Below, piece after piece: positions 36,222 to 47,737 of a DNA stretch of 64,000 bases. Made by a program: the position numbers and the translations under genes. The notes under the pieces are model-generated. The model was not told where the DNA came from, ran no database searches, and worked only from the letters and a program-made list of their open reading frames with translations. The stretch is from Glycine soja (lineage: Eukaryota; Streptophyta; Magnoliopsida; Fabales; Fabaceae): contig NC_041005.1 of assembly GCF_004193775.1 (NCBI RefSeq), positions 7,628,501 to 7,692,500 of the forward strand, read 5' to 3'. How positions within the stretch are numbered: the first letter of the stretch is position 1; the number at the start of each line of letters is the position of its first letter.

Positions 36222-39200
36222 CATGGTATGGTGGGTAGAATAGATGTAGTATCATTAAATGTTGAAAGAGAGATGCCAATGGAGATAAACCAAACATGAT
36301 TTAAATATGAGTTTTTCGTGTCCACAATATTTTTAGTGGAAAAAGAAAAATTAATCTTTTTGAGTTACGGAGATTTATTTAAAGGGCTGACATTTTTAAA
36401 AGATTTAAAAAAAAATAAATATAGACTTAAATATTAAATTATTGATATTATATGTTTAAGAGATTTGGTTATCAACTATATCATACCATATTGATTAATT
36501 TAAATAAGAATGTGGATATTACAAACTTGAAATATTTTTTAAAGAGAGAAAAAAATAATATCATCATAATTATTCATGCAAATTTTGTTTCTCATTAACG
36601 AACAATATAAATTCACAGTTTAGATATTTTCACAACATATCCTTCATAAAATGGTGAGTAATTTAGATTATCTGAGTATAGATGATAGAATGTAATTGAT
36701 TTTATTTAAAAATGATTCTCTAGAATGTATGAGGAGTAGAAGGGAGAAAGATTCTCTTACGTCTAAAAAGAAACTTGAAATGGTCAAATAATAAGATCTC
36801 ACCATTTTATTTTTAAAATGTTCACTTAACAATTGAAACATATTATATGTCTAATTTTTCTATGAAGGGTTAGAATATCATGGAATGATATTGTCACTGC
36901 AGAGGATTCATTTCTAGTAGAAGGGAGAACTAAGCTTTATGATGATTTATTTAATTCACTAATAAATAAATAACAAGAATTATTCAATTCAACAACAAAA
37001 AATTAGCAAGCATTCCTTTATTTGGCAACTAAACTATGACGATGGAGAAACCAAATGAATATCATGTTGCAAAGAGAATAGATCAATCAAATGATGGATT
37101 TAAAGCAAGATAAGAATATCCAAATTATATATATAGACACAAATTACAAAATATTAATCCAAAGCGTAGAGACAATGAAATAAAATTTTCTTGCATTTAA
37201 GTTTTGTTCATTTATTATTAAAAAATGTTTATGAGGATATTCTTAATGTATATAGTCTACTCCTTACTCGAGTTCTGCTATGGATAATCGAAAGCATCTC
37301 TAATTCACCTAGGACTTGAATTACCTAGTACATTGGACATGAATATAAAAAAAATGTAAATATTAATCAGGGTTTTATATATGTATTAATCACACAAGTG
37401 TATACAAACAAAAATGTATGTATTGATTAAGCAATGGGCCCCTCTAATTCTCTTTATGTTCTTAACCTCAGAAGCTTTGTTGATTAATCAAGAAGGGGAT
37501 TGCTATTATAAAAAAATTTGCTATTAATAATTTTAAAGTATGAGAAAAATTTCAGATATCACTTCTTCAATATTGAATGATGACACCTTTTTGATTTCCA
37601 AGACAACTCATGAAAATTTGTTGTCTTCAAAGATAATTTTCAGATTTTGTTTTGAAAATGAATTTTCACAAAATTAGTGCAACTGGGGAAGGACGGGGAG
37701 GGAGGGTGTAAAGAGATATTCCTTTTAAATTCTTGGGTTTCCCAATAAGAGCCAACCTAAAGAAGATTATAGAAGATTGACAGGTATCGTGACATCTAAG
37801 TTTTTCTGAAATATCCTTTTCTCTAATTTAAAAGTTGAAGTGCAAGTTCACGTTGAAGAAAATTGAAAACAAATTACAGTTGGGTCAAACCAATTAAACT
37901 TGAGAGGGAGGGTTGAAAAACAAATGTTACATTAGTGGATTAGAAACAAACTAAAGAGTATGTAGGTAAAGACGGTATGAATCTAAAATGCAAAGATATC
38001 TTTCTACAAATAAGTTATTTATGCTGAAAGTCCACAGTCTTCCATATTCCAAGAAATTGCTGGAACATAAATATTTCTTACCACCCTTCTTGAAGAGTGG
38101 TTTCGAAGTATGATTAAGGTGTCAAGTATGATTAAGGTGTTCATGTGTAGGTTTGTACAAGATAGATGATAATGAGAATTCAAAGGGAACAAAATATATA
38201 TATTTTTATATTAATACAAAAACAAAATATAAGCTTTTCTTTTAAATATGTGTAACATTGATCCTGACCATTTCTTGTAAAAGAATAATATAAACAAAAG
38301 TACTAGTTTTTTTGTGTGTGTAGTATTTAACAAAATAAAATAATAAATTGATCAAAAAGAACGAACTGTGGAGACCCTGTATAAAAAAAACTATGGAGAT
38401 GATGACACATATGTCTTGCATGCTACGTTACCTTTCAATGAGAATAGTTCATCAATTGCATAATTATATGTTGCCACTTTTCACATATTTAAAATAGGCA
38501 CGACGAGGCCGTCCCTTATATAGCCCAACTATAAATAATGGCATGATGTTGGTTGAATAAACGTAAAGAATTCAACAATATAAGATACCAAAATGTAGTT
38601 AAAGAAGAAAAAAGGATTTAAATATCGCAGAATGTGTTTTATGGGGATTTTCCAATGCATTACTAAGTATTCAACCAAAGAATTGCCTTAATCTGGCAAT
38701 AAGTATATATTCACTTTACCCTCAAATGTCTTATCACACCAGCCCATTTCTTTAGAGGGAACAATGAATGAGTGGCCTAAGCCCTTTTGAGAGTGAATGG
38801 AGGAGGTTGTGGCCTATGGCCATTTTGGCCACTTGCTATGTATGCTTTTAGCATTTTACCATAAGAAGCGTGAACCTTTCTGAATTAGGAGAAGCAGATC
38901 CTTTTGGGTGTAAAAAATCTCAAACTGTTTTGTTATTATTCTGCAATTGACAAAAGACAAGGATAAGTTTTCGCACTTAAAGAACACATAAAAAAGACTT
39001 CCGTTCACCTCAGGAGATTCAAGTTTACAAGTTACCAATTGTGAAATTTTATTTTACTCTATTCAACTAATCTCTTGAAATCCGCTAACTTTAATTCTAA
39101 AACAATGTTATATACAGGAGATAATATTTTTCAAAAATTAAAATAGACACATTTTGAGTGTAAAATTATAAAAGAACATGCAAGTGCAGGACTTCATTTA

Positions 39201-40928
39201 AGAATGTTATTATCATTCTATACGCATTTTTGTGTTAATTTCTTTTTTGTTTATATATAGAGATAGAGAAAGAGAGGAATATAAATAGAAAGATGAACTC
39301 AGTATAATCCAATGAATTCATACACATGGCGTTTGTTTGGTTAAGATGAAAGTAAAAAGAAAGTGTGGAGCCAAAGGAAAACAGCCTCGAATCTCTATAA
39401 CCTTTATTCATTCGTTTGAAACAGTAAAAAAAAAGGAAAGGGTGAAAAAGGATAGAGGAAGGCTCTTTTTTAACAGTTATTAACAAATATTCCTATTTAT
39501 ATCATTTTATTATGTTTTCTTTTCTTCAACCTTCTTCTCTACCAAATAATGTAAAAATCAAGTCACTTCTCATTTCTTTTTTACTCTTTTTCTTTTTTCT
39601 TTTTTTACTTTTTTCAATTAACTTTTACACTTACAAACTTTCCTCGAAAAAAAGAGAGAAAAAAAAGTAAATATTAAATTAGTCTTTATTTCTTCATGTC
39701 AACTTAATTTTGGACTACCTTCAAGAGTCAGGGTCATTAAAAGTACTATTTCTCTCACTTGTTTCTTTCCTTTTCTTTGTCAATTAATTTGATTCTTGCT
39801 ATAAGATGTAAAATTTACTATAGTCAACCTATCAGTCCTAGATTTTAACCTTATTAATAGTCCTAGATTTTAACCTTATCTTTTTATAGAAAAAAAATCA
39901 GAATTATATAGTTATTTTATTAGACATATCACGTGTAGATATTTACCAAACATTTTTTTATTAGAAAATATGTGAATGTCATTTTTATCCCTAAAATTAT
40001 ACAAAGGTATAAAATTGGTGTAGAAAAGAACCGATAAATAATTATTTGATTTCCGGAAAAAAGTGTGAGATGGTGATAAATTAATTCTAAAAGATAAGAA
40101 ATTCAAATTTAATTAGTTCTCGAATGTACAAAAAGTGTACAATAGATTAGTCTTGTCATTAAATTTATGAGATCATTTTATTTTTAAATTGTAATATTCA
40201 AAGATCAATTTAATAATAAATTATATTTTTCAATAACCAATTTGATAATAAGTTACAAAATTTAGGAATCAATTTGTTAGTACACTACTGCAAAAGAGAT
40301 CTATAAAGGTGGTTGTAAAAGACCTTTAAAGACGATTTTGAACCATTTTTGAAGTCAACTTTTGACGATGATTCCATAAAAAATTATTTTAAAAAATATA
40401 ATCTTTTAAGATGGTTCATAGCTAACTTTTAAGATAATTATATAAAAAATATTCTAAAAATGATACAATTCTAAGATGGTTCTTAACTAAGAACCGTCTT
40501 AGAAAGATATTATTTTAAAATGATTTTTTAGAGAACCATTTTAGAATGTCTTTCTTTAAAAAAATTAAATAATAAAAATATTATTATTAAAAAATTATAT
40601 AAGTATTATTAAAAAATATTATTTTATTTATATTTTTTAAACCAAGAAATTTCATATTTCATGTACAACAATGTATAAAAAATTCATATTATTTTTAAAT
40701 AAAAATTTCATGTTAAATCAATACAAATTGGGCAACAAATGAATTTTGTAAAATATACCAACTTCTAACAAAAACTATAGTATTATCACTAGTTTTAAAT
40801 TAAAATTTATTGATAATATAAACTGTAAAGCACATTGTCAAGTCCATAGGCATAGCATAATACTTAGAACAGTCCTAGAATTCAGATTTTTCGTTTTGAT
40901 GGAATCTATAAGTTAAATGCAAACATAC

Positions 40929-41112
40929 CAAAGGCATTTCCTTGGAGAATATGCAATATCTCAATTCACCAGCCAGATCCAAGAAGGAGTTGGGACCACT
41001 AACAAAGCAATGAACATATAGGCACATATCATTTTGCACTTTCTTCCATTCAGCTACAACATCATCCTTCTCGTACCACCCTCTCAATTGCCAGTCATAG
41101 AAGGAATTGTAT
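40929..41112 (-). pseudogene. STAY-GREEN-like (SGRL) exon fragment captured by CACTA element 1
   Basis: The minus strand reads NSFYDWQLRGWYEKDDVVAE, then WKKVQNDMCLYVHCFVSG and PNSFLDLAGELRYCIFSKEM. This matches the conserved core of the SGR/SGRL family (Mg-dechelatases of chlorophyll breakdown in the plastid), where the motif reads VHC.(V/I)SG followed by an RY.IFSKE(L)P block. The exon ends at TTTG|GTATGT (40929), a good splice donor, so the copy came from genomic DNA. A few residues expected between WYEK and DDVV are missing. Only this exon is present, without the plastid targeting part or the rest of the domain. Confidence 0.7.
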
Positions 41113-41473
41113 ACATAATACGCATAAAGTAAGAGAACTAATGTTCTTGCTAAAAAATATTCAAAATTGGCACTAGTTTTTCAAGCTAAGCATGCAAGAG
41201 TAAAGATACAAGCATGCTATAGGTTGATCACATTGGACACAACTAAAGTCAGATTTGATGTAAAGTCACAATGGGATAAAATGTAGGTTCTAGGAATAAT
41301 ACTTGCATGTTTGTTTATCTGATCTTCCAATAGAACAACCTTCGGTTTTTAAGCTTCAAATCTTGCTGAAGGAACCAAGAGCCTACCAGCCTAAATAAAA
41401 AAAAAACTAAACCCTCTCAAATGGCACACTAGTTAAAGTTCTTATATCTTCTAAAGGATAATGAAAGTGCTAC

Positions 41474-41905
41474 CACTACTAGAAAACACAGTTTCAACAT
41501 CGGTCAAAAATCACATTTTACATTGATGGTCGACCGATGTTGAATAGGATGTTGTTGAAAGTTTAAAGTTTCAACATCGGTCCCTATATCACTGTTGTAG
41601 AAAGTTTCAACATCGGTGCTCAGTTAAGAAATGATGTAGAAATTACACCTTCTACATCGTTTTTATCTTAGTGAACGTTGTAAAATAGTGTTTTTCAACA
41701 TCGGTGCTCAGTTAAGAAATGATGTAGAAATTACACCTTCTACATCGTTTTTATCTTAGTGAACATTGTAAAATAGCATTTTTCAACATCGGTGCTTAGT
41801 TAAGAAATGATGTAGAAATTACACACTCTACATCATTTTTATCTTAGTGAACGTTGTAAAATAACGCTTTTCAACATTGGTGCTAAGTTAAGAAACGATG
41901 TTAAA
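41474..41905 (+). repeat. Orphan CACTA terminus with 88-bp tandem repeats
   Basis: CACTACTAGAAAACACAG at 41474 is a CACTA-type end, followed by TTTCAACATCGG motifs and then a tandem array of an 88-bp unit: 41606-41693, 41694-41781, 41782-41869 and a partial unit to about 41905. Units begin TTCAACATCGGTGCTCAG and differ at few positions. No matching opposite end is seen in the window, so this is either a truncated nested element or an alternative end. Confidence 0.75.
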
Positions 41906-42301
41906 TATTTAATAACCTGCAATTAAAAATTTGTTAATTAATGATCATCTTTTATATTTTTAATATTATCAATATTGCTAATAATCAATAAATCAGTATT
42001 TATAATATGAAAACCAGTATTTTAATTACAAGGGAGAAAAAGAAGCTTAAGTTAACAACTAGTAGCAGAACGTGAATAAAAATACTTATTTCGTATTGCC
42101 ATGGAAATTAAGAAGTGTTTTCACAAAACTATATGAACAGCGATGTCATATTTTCCCCAGGTCAATAAAACAATCCATTAGTCCAACTCCTTTCAAGGAC
42201 ATTTTAAGGTTATATATTATAATCAAACAACGAGCTACTCATGTAGCAATGTTATAGAGGAGCACTTGGATCAGGTTTTTAATTATTAATCAATAACCCA
42301 C

Positions 42302-42398
42302 GAAAAATAAACCCTGAGAAAGAGTGTTCAGAAGCAAAGATCCATCAAAAGCTTGTTCATTGAAAAATAAACCCTGAGAAAGAGTGTTCAGAAGCAAA
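42302..42398. repeat. 60-bp direct duplication
   Basis: A 37-base segment (GAAAAATAAACCCTGAGAAA...) at 42302-42338 recurs at 42362-42398, directly beside the LRR fragment. Confidence 0.85.
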
Positions 42399-42580
42399 AA
42401 TAAACTTAGAAAGATATTATTAGAGTTCAAATCTAGCCTCATTAACTTTCCCAAATCACCTAGACTAGCAGGGATAGCTCCACCCAGCAGGTTTGACTAA
42501 AGAGCAAGAACACTAAGCTTCTTCAAATCACCAAGTAGTGTAGGTATGCTTCCAATTAACTGTTTATAGCAAAGCTGCAA
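42395..42580 (-). pseudogene. Leucine-rich-repeat fragment captured by CACTA element 1
   Basis: The minus strand reads LQLCYKQLIGSIPTLLGDLK, KLSVLAL, a stop, then SNLLGGAIPASLGDLGKLMR and LDLNSNN. These are two and a half plant-type extracellular LRRs (LxxLxLxxNxLxGxIPxxLGxLxxL). Plant LRR proteins and LRR receptor kinases bind ligands at the cell surface. The internal TAG (about 42498-42500) and the short length make it a non-functional fragment. Downstream it passes into the 60-bp duplication. Confidence 0.7.
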
Positions 42581-43360
42581 AACTGTACAACAAGTAAAAA
42601 AACGCATATCAGTAGACTCCCAGATTTGAGCCACCAATGAAAACATTCTTTTTTATGAAAAACCAAAGAAAACAGTAGGAAAAAAAAAATCAGATTTTGG
42701 GTTGCAACTTCAGTTCCAAGAACAAAGTCTGCATTCCATTTCAAAAATCCTTAGAAATATACCTATGTACTATCTTTAAAATAACACAACACCTAGTTCT
42801 GAAATAGAACTATAATGCCTACTTCCAAGGATTAGCAACAGCTTTGAAATATTTTGAGGAGAAGAAACCACAAGTTCACCTTTTTTCGTTGATGTTGTTG
42901 TATTCTCAGGCAACAGCTACTACAATTCTACAAATTAAGGCACCAAATAAGGAAAGTGTAAACAACCACTAACTGGCATGACATGAATAGAACCATTAGT
43001 AACAGAAAGTGGTGAAGCCAATACCTTTGCTCTTGTTAGAAAACAGCAAGTCCATAATAAGATAATAATATCAATATACCTTTGGTGCTCTAAAGTGAGT
43101 ACAAAACCTGACTCAAAGCAATGCTTAAAATATAGACTAATTATTTATGTGAAAACAAATTCTTGATACTATAGAAACAAGCAATATTTAAATAAGACAA
43201 TTAAAAATTAAAAAAATTAAGAACGCAGCAAAAGGGAGAAAAAAAAATTAAGAACCAAATATCACTTCATCCAGGCTGCAGCATTGGGATTGGAGTGCCC
43301 TCATTCCACACGATGAAAAAAGAACAACAACAAGAAAGAGAAAAATAAAATTAACTGCAC

Positions 43361-43653
43361 CTTAAGGACATGGTTGTGATGGGTTTTCCAGTGAGAGTAG
43401 GAGAAGCATCACCATCAATAATTCTGTAGATATAAGGTTCCAATTCTTTGTGGGTGACCATTGGAACACAGACCTTGAAACTCTCAGGGTCAGTTCTTCC
43501 ATTGAGACCCAAACTCTGCAAGTACTATGCTGATGCGTTATCCTCCAAAATCCTCTTGAGTGTTTCCCTCTGAACTCTTTCTGCATCCCTTGTCAATAAT
43601 TCAAACTCTTGTATAACTTTATCCATGTTAAACTCCTCCACTTTCTCTAACAT
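43361..43653 (-). pseudogene. GH3 acyl-amido synthetase, exon 1 fragment captured by CACTA element 1
   Basis: From ATG 43653 the minus strand reads MLEKVEEFNMDKVIQEFELL, TRDAERVQRETLKRILEDNA, LGLNGRTDPESFKVCVPMVT and HKELEPYIYRIIDGDASPTL, ending TGKPITTMSL. This is the N-terminus of GH3 enzymes, which conjugate jasmonate, auxin or salicylate-type acids to amino acids; the EPYIYRI and GKPITT text is closest to the JAR1-like side. The exon stops at AAG|GTGCAG (43361), roughly where GH3 exon 1 ends. A TAG at 43525-43527 replaces a codon just before YLQSLGLNG. Later exons with the catalytic domain are missing. Confidence 0.8.
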
Positions 43654-44726
43654 CCTCACGGCCCTTCAACTGCACCACTGTTATAAGAACAACACAACCA
43701 TACGGCTATTATTACTAAAATTAGACATAAAAAATGTTCCTAATTTTGAAAGGGAGATGGGGGAATACTCAATTCAGACAGAGTGGTAACACAGAAAAAG
43801 ACAAACAAGATTATTCATTAATAGAGAAAATCGGATAAAGCCAAACAAAAATCTACACTGTGTTTTTATTTATTTATTATGCACATGTAATTTTTTTAAA
43901 TGCGTACATCGAATCTTGAGAAACATCAAAACAAAGGGAAAACTTCAAAATTCTGGAGACAGTCGTAAGAGAAAAGTTTAAGTAAAATAACCAAATTAGA
44001 AATTGATGAAAAAAGGTGGAAAGATTAGAGTAATAACAACGAAAATTCTAAGCCTTGATATTTTTGTTTTCCTTTTTGTTTTTCTATCCTAACTGTTGCA
44101 CCACTCATTAAGGTCAACTCAGCTTTTGGATAGAACAATCTAACAGTCTCCAACATCAGAAAGAAATATTCAAAAAACCAAATCTAAATAATTCATATCG
44201 AGCAAACAGAGAGAAATTTCCCAAATCCAAAACCAGATTCCACATTCGTTGCTCCACTCCCGAGATTCAAACCCGAACCTGTCGATGATGCTTTACCTAC
44301 GATAAAACTAAGACAAATTTAAAGGAGTAATGAAGTTAAAGAGAAGAGATTATAGCATTTGTTTTATATGCAATATGTGATTTGCTTACTTCTTTTCAGG
44401 TCCTTACCTCAATTGGTAACTTTTCATTCTATACCTCTTTTTCTTTTTTATATAACCTAACTTTTTAGGCACTTGTAATATGCCATCCAGGTTCATCTAT
44501 TAATTGGAGTGTGTATTCTTGCCTTTCACTATGTATTTTTATTTATAGAAAGATGAAATCGTGACTTAATTGAAACAAATTTTGAAAAAGTGCTTAAATA
44601 TAGAAACCTTGAAATATTACTTATAACTTACTCTGGCTTTATCAAGGTTTCAACTTTGGTTGAGATTGTTAGTGACTGTAGCATACTTTTTTTTCTCATT
44701 TTCTTGTAACAAAAGCTTATTTTAAT

Positions 44727-44905
44727 GCCACGAAAAATTATTTCTCAAGAATATATTTTGGAACATGGAAGGGGCTGTCTTGAGATGCATGTTGGAGCTA
44801 TAGAACCTAGTGAGCATGCTTTAGTGGTTGACGCTTTGATTGCAACAAATGGAACACTTTGTGCAGCTATGGACTTGTCATGTGAGAAAATTCTTTCATA
44901 AATGG
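44727..44905 (+). pseudogene. Adenine phosphoribosyltransferase (APT) fragment captured by CACTA element 1
   Basis: The plus strand reads PRKIISQEYILEHGRGCLEM, HVGAIEPSEHALVVDALIAT and NGTLCAAMDL. Plant APT has the same run with the PRPP-binding loop DDLIATGG; here it reads DALIATNG, so one acidic and one glycine residue of the loop are changed. APT salvages adenine to AMP and inactivates free-base cytokinins. Only the PRPP-loop exon is present and the frame ends soon after. It faces the opposite way to the other three captured fragments. Confidence 0.75.
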
Positions 44906-44974
44906 ACATTTATTATATCATATCAGATTATAGTATGACATTGTTTTACATTGAATATATTTTAATTTTTTTTA

Positions 44975-45300
44975 TAAAAAAAATTATTCTAAGACGATTC
45001 TTTTAAAAATCGTCTTAGAATCCTCAATTTTTTTTCTTTTAAAAAAAAGAAATTCTAAGACGGTTTTTTAAAAACTCGTCTTAAAATGTCTACATTCTAA
45101 GACAGTTTTTAGAATTTTTTATTTTTATTTTTTTAAAAATCATTTTAAGACGTTTCTTACCTAATAACCGTCTTAGAAGAGTAGCCTTCTAAGATGGTTT
45201 TTAGCTAAGAATCATCTTAGAAGGATACATTTTTCTAAGGCGGTTTTTTAGGAACCATCGTCGAAAGTCTTGACTTTCGACAATGTTGGCTTCAAAGATG
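44975..45300. repeat. Subterminal palindrome array of CACTA element 1
   Basis: Repeated inverted pairs of TCTAAGACGGTT and AACCGTCTTAGA type, each separated by a few A/T bases, at about 44988, 45055, 45090, 45145, 45190 and 45233. In CACTA elements such subterminal repeats bind the TNPA-like accessory protein; that role is inferred here. Confidence 0.75.
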
Positions 45301-45361
45301 GTTTTGAATCATCTTTGAATGTGCTTAAGAACCGTCGTTGTATTTCATTTTTGCAGTAGTG

Positions 45362-47121
45362 GAAGTACATTGACATGGTATATATGTAAGATGTAATTAA
45401 CTTGAAAATAATAGGACAATCTATTTCATATTTACTCTTCCATGTTTATAAAAATCTGCAACAATAGGTAAAAGGAGAGCAAGAAAAAGCACTGCAAGCT
45501 TAGTCCCAAAAATGACATCTCGCAAATGGAAGAAATATATCAAGTGAGAGTGAAGAGTTCCTTTTAGTTATATATAATCGAATGAGGATCCTTTACATGA
45601 GAGTTATATATCATTTCAAAGTTGTGCCTCAGATTCCCAAAGGCTATAAGCTTATAACACACATTAGGAATAAGAACCTTAACTCATGTCTCAAATTAAT
45701 GTTAATCATCTAGAAAGAAGAATGTAATATCAATAATAATTTATACTATGGGTTCTATTTTAATTCTCTATATTCTTACTCTACTAACCAGGAAATTGAC
45801 ATCTTGACAAGCCCATAATATCTCATATTGTCAAGTATTTTTTTTATCAATAAGTTTCATGATAATATCAATCAAAAACTTTTCAATAATTTAAATTATG
45901 CAGCCAATTTTACTAGGGTTAAATGCAAGCAAAACACATGAAAACCAAGAAATAGAAAATCGGTCAAAGTCATCTCAGCATGTATCCAATTTTGCAATCA
46001 CATCCTAATGCAATTAGCAATGACCGCTAGCATCCTATGATGCCTTTCCACATTTTTAAACCTTCAGCTCAAGTATAATAAAATGTTATCATGCTAAGTG
46101 AGTTATGAAAAGAAGTGTAGAAAAAGTCACATGTTTTGTATATATATTTACTTGGTAATTCTTGTACTACACAATCCTATATAGTATCTTCACCAATATA
46201 ACTATGCATTTATACTTGTTTTAATTGGCTTTCAAAAGTCACACAACTACATTCAATGCACCCCCCCAATAAAAAAGAAAGAAATGAAAACAACCAACCT
46301 GACAAGCATTTACCCAAAGATCGATCCCATATCCTAACATTGTGGTCTAGAGAATCAGACATGAAGCTATCATTGATTGGAGACAAGTAGAGAGAAACAA
46401 CTCTGTAAAGCAAGACATAGAAAAAGAAATCAACAACATGATCATGTATAATAAAGGAACTAACACACTCAGAATCATTAACCAATTGTTGTCTTACCTC
46501 CCTATTGGGTTCAAGAAAAGGCGAGGCTCAAGAAAGCTTTACATACATACATCAATTTAACATAGAGCAAAAGATATCAATTGGAAATTAAAAAGGATTA
46601 AACAAATAAATAAAAAAATATAAAATAACTATCCAACAAAAATTGAAAATAAGACTATTTCTATTTCACTTTTATGTAGGGTAAAAAAATCATAATCTTA
46701 GCAGCCAGAAATACTTCCCACCAAGTGAACTTATACAATAATGATTACGTATAGATTGTGATCTTAGTCCTATAATCAGAGACCAACAATGTCCCAAAAC
46801 AAAAAGGAAATGATGCAATAATAAGAAACAAGAATTATTTTTTGCATATGGCATATAGCAACTAAGCAAAAGCACCAACTTTTCCTTCTGCATGGTAAAC
46901 AATTTCATATATGAAAAAAGTACATTCAAACCTAACCTTTATTTATGCCCTTTGAAGTATCATAGCTAGGCAGCGATTATCGCACATTGATAAATATCGC
47001 AATGATTTTGGCACACAAGGAATAAGAAGTGAATAATTACATTCATAATTTGTAGCCACTAACTAGTTGTAAATTACATAACATAAAATTGTCATATAGA
47101 GAAGCCAACCTCCAGTAAACT
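45362..47121. other. AT-rich DNA between CACTA ends
   Basis: Apart from the WD40 exon there is no recognisable coding. It may belong to an outer CACTA element that encloses both smaller ones. Confidence 0.4.
46299..46402 (-). pseudogene. WD40 repeat exon fragment (WDR82/SWD2-like)
   Basis: A 104-base minus-strand exon is bounded by TTTACAG| and |GTTGGT and reads VVSLYLSPINDSFMSDSLDH then NVRIWDRS. This is one WD40 blade with the SPINDSFMS.SLDH.VRIWD text typical of WDR82/SWD2 proteins, subunits of histone H3K4 methyltransferase and termination complexes. No other WDR82 exon is seen nearby. It lies between CACTA element 1 and element 2, which would fit a larger enclosing CACTA unit. Confidence 0.6.
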
Positions 47122-47737
47122 CACTACTACAAAAGTCATTTTTTAAGACGCGTGTTCTAAGGCGGTTGTTTAAAACCGTCTTAGAATATGAAGCGGTGGC
47201 AATTTTGTAATAAAAGAGAAAATTTTTGTCTTTAACGTCGTACATTCTAAGGCGGTTATAGACGACCGTCCTAGAATGTCCTGCAGTGGCAATTTTGTAA
47301 TTACCAAAAAGTAAGACAGCGACGTTTTTACGAAAGACCGTCTTTGTATATCTTTTTAATTTTTAACCTAGCCCACGAAGGTTCTTTTGCTCTTACGCCG
47401 CTTTCTCATCCGTGGTCGCCCTCTCCTTCAACCGCGCAGTCTTACGCCGCCGTTTCGTTCATACGCCGCCCTCTCCTTCAATCGCAATCTCTTGGAAACA
47501 AAACCCCCCATCACACAGTGTCTCCCAACGCCACGAAGAAGAGGAAAAGCCACAAAGAAAGTCATATCAAGGTATGTTCTCGTGCTTTTCCTTTTGGGAC
47601 TGTTAGTTCAAGCCACAGAGTTTTATGCATGTTGTGGGTATTTTCATGGGCACGACAAACTAACATATGGAGTTGTGGGTATTTCCTATCTCCTTGCATA
47701 TCTCCCAATTTACGATTTGGAAGCTTTTCCACTCTTC

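Larger units (their letters stand above)
40283..45361. mobile_element. CACTA element 1, non-autonomous, carrying host gene fragments
   Basis: The left end CACTACTGCAAAAGAG (40283) and the right end, complement CACTACTGCAAAAATG (to 45361), are inverted copies; similarity continues inward for about 200 bases (shared text such as GATTTTGAACCATTTTTGAA against GATTCAAAACCATCTTTGAA). Both subterminal zones are full of TTCTAAGACGGTT / AACCGTCTTAGAA palindromes. Flanking triplets are GTA and GAA, a 3-bp target duplication with one mismatch. No transposase is visible; the interior has pieces of SGRL, an LRR protein, GH3 and APT. Alternative end pairings are discussed in the findings. Confidence 0.75.

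Noticed and set aside
44238..44300. tRNA T-arm-like text (complement CGGGTTTGAATCTCGG)
   Set aside because: No acceptor stem, D-arm or anticodon arm could be found around it; at best a SINE scrap.
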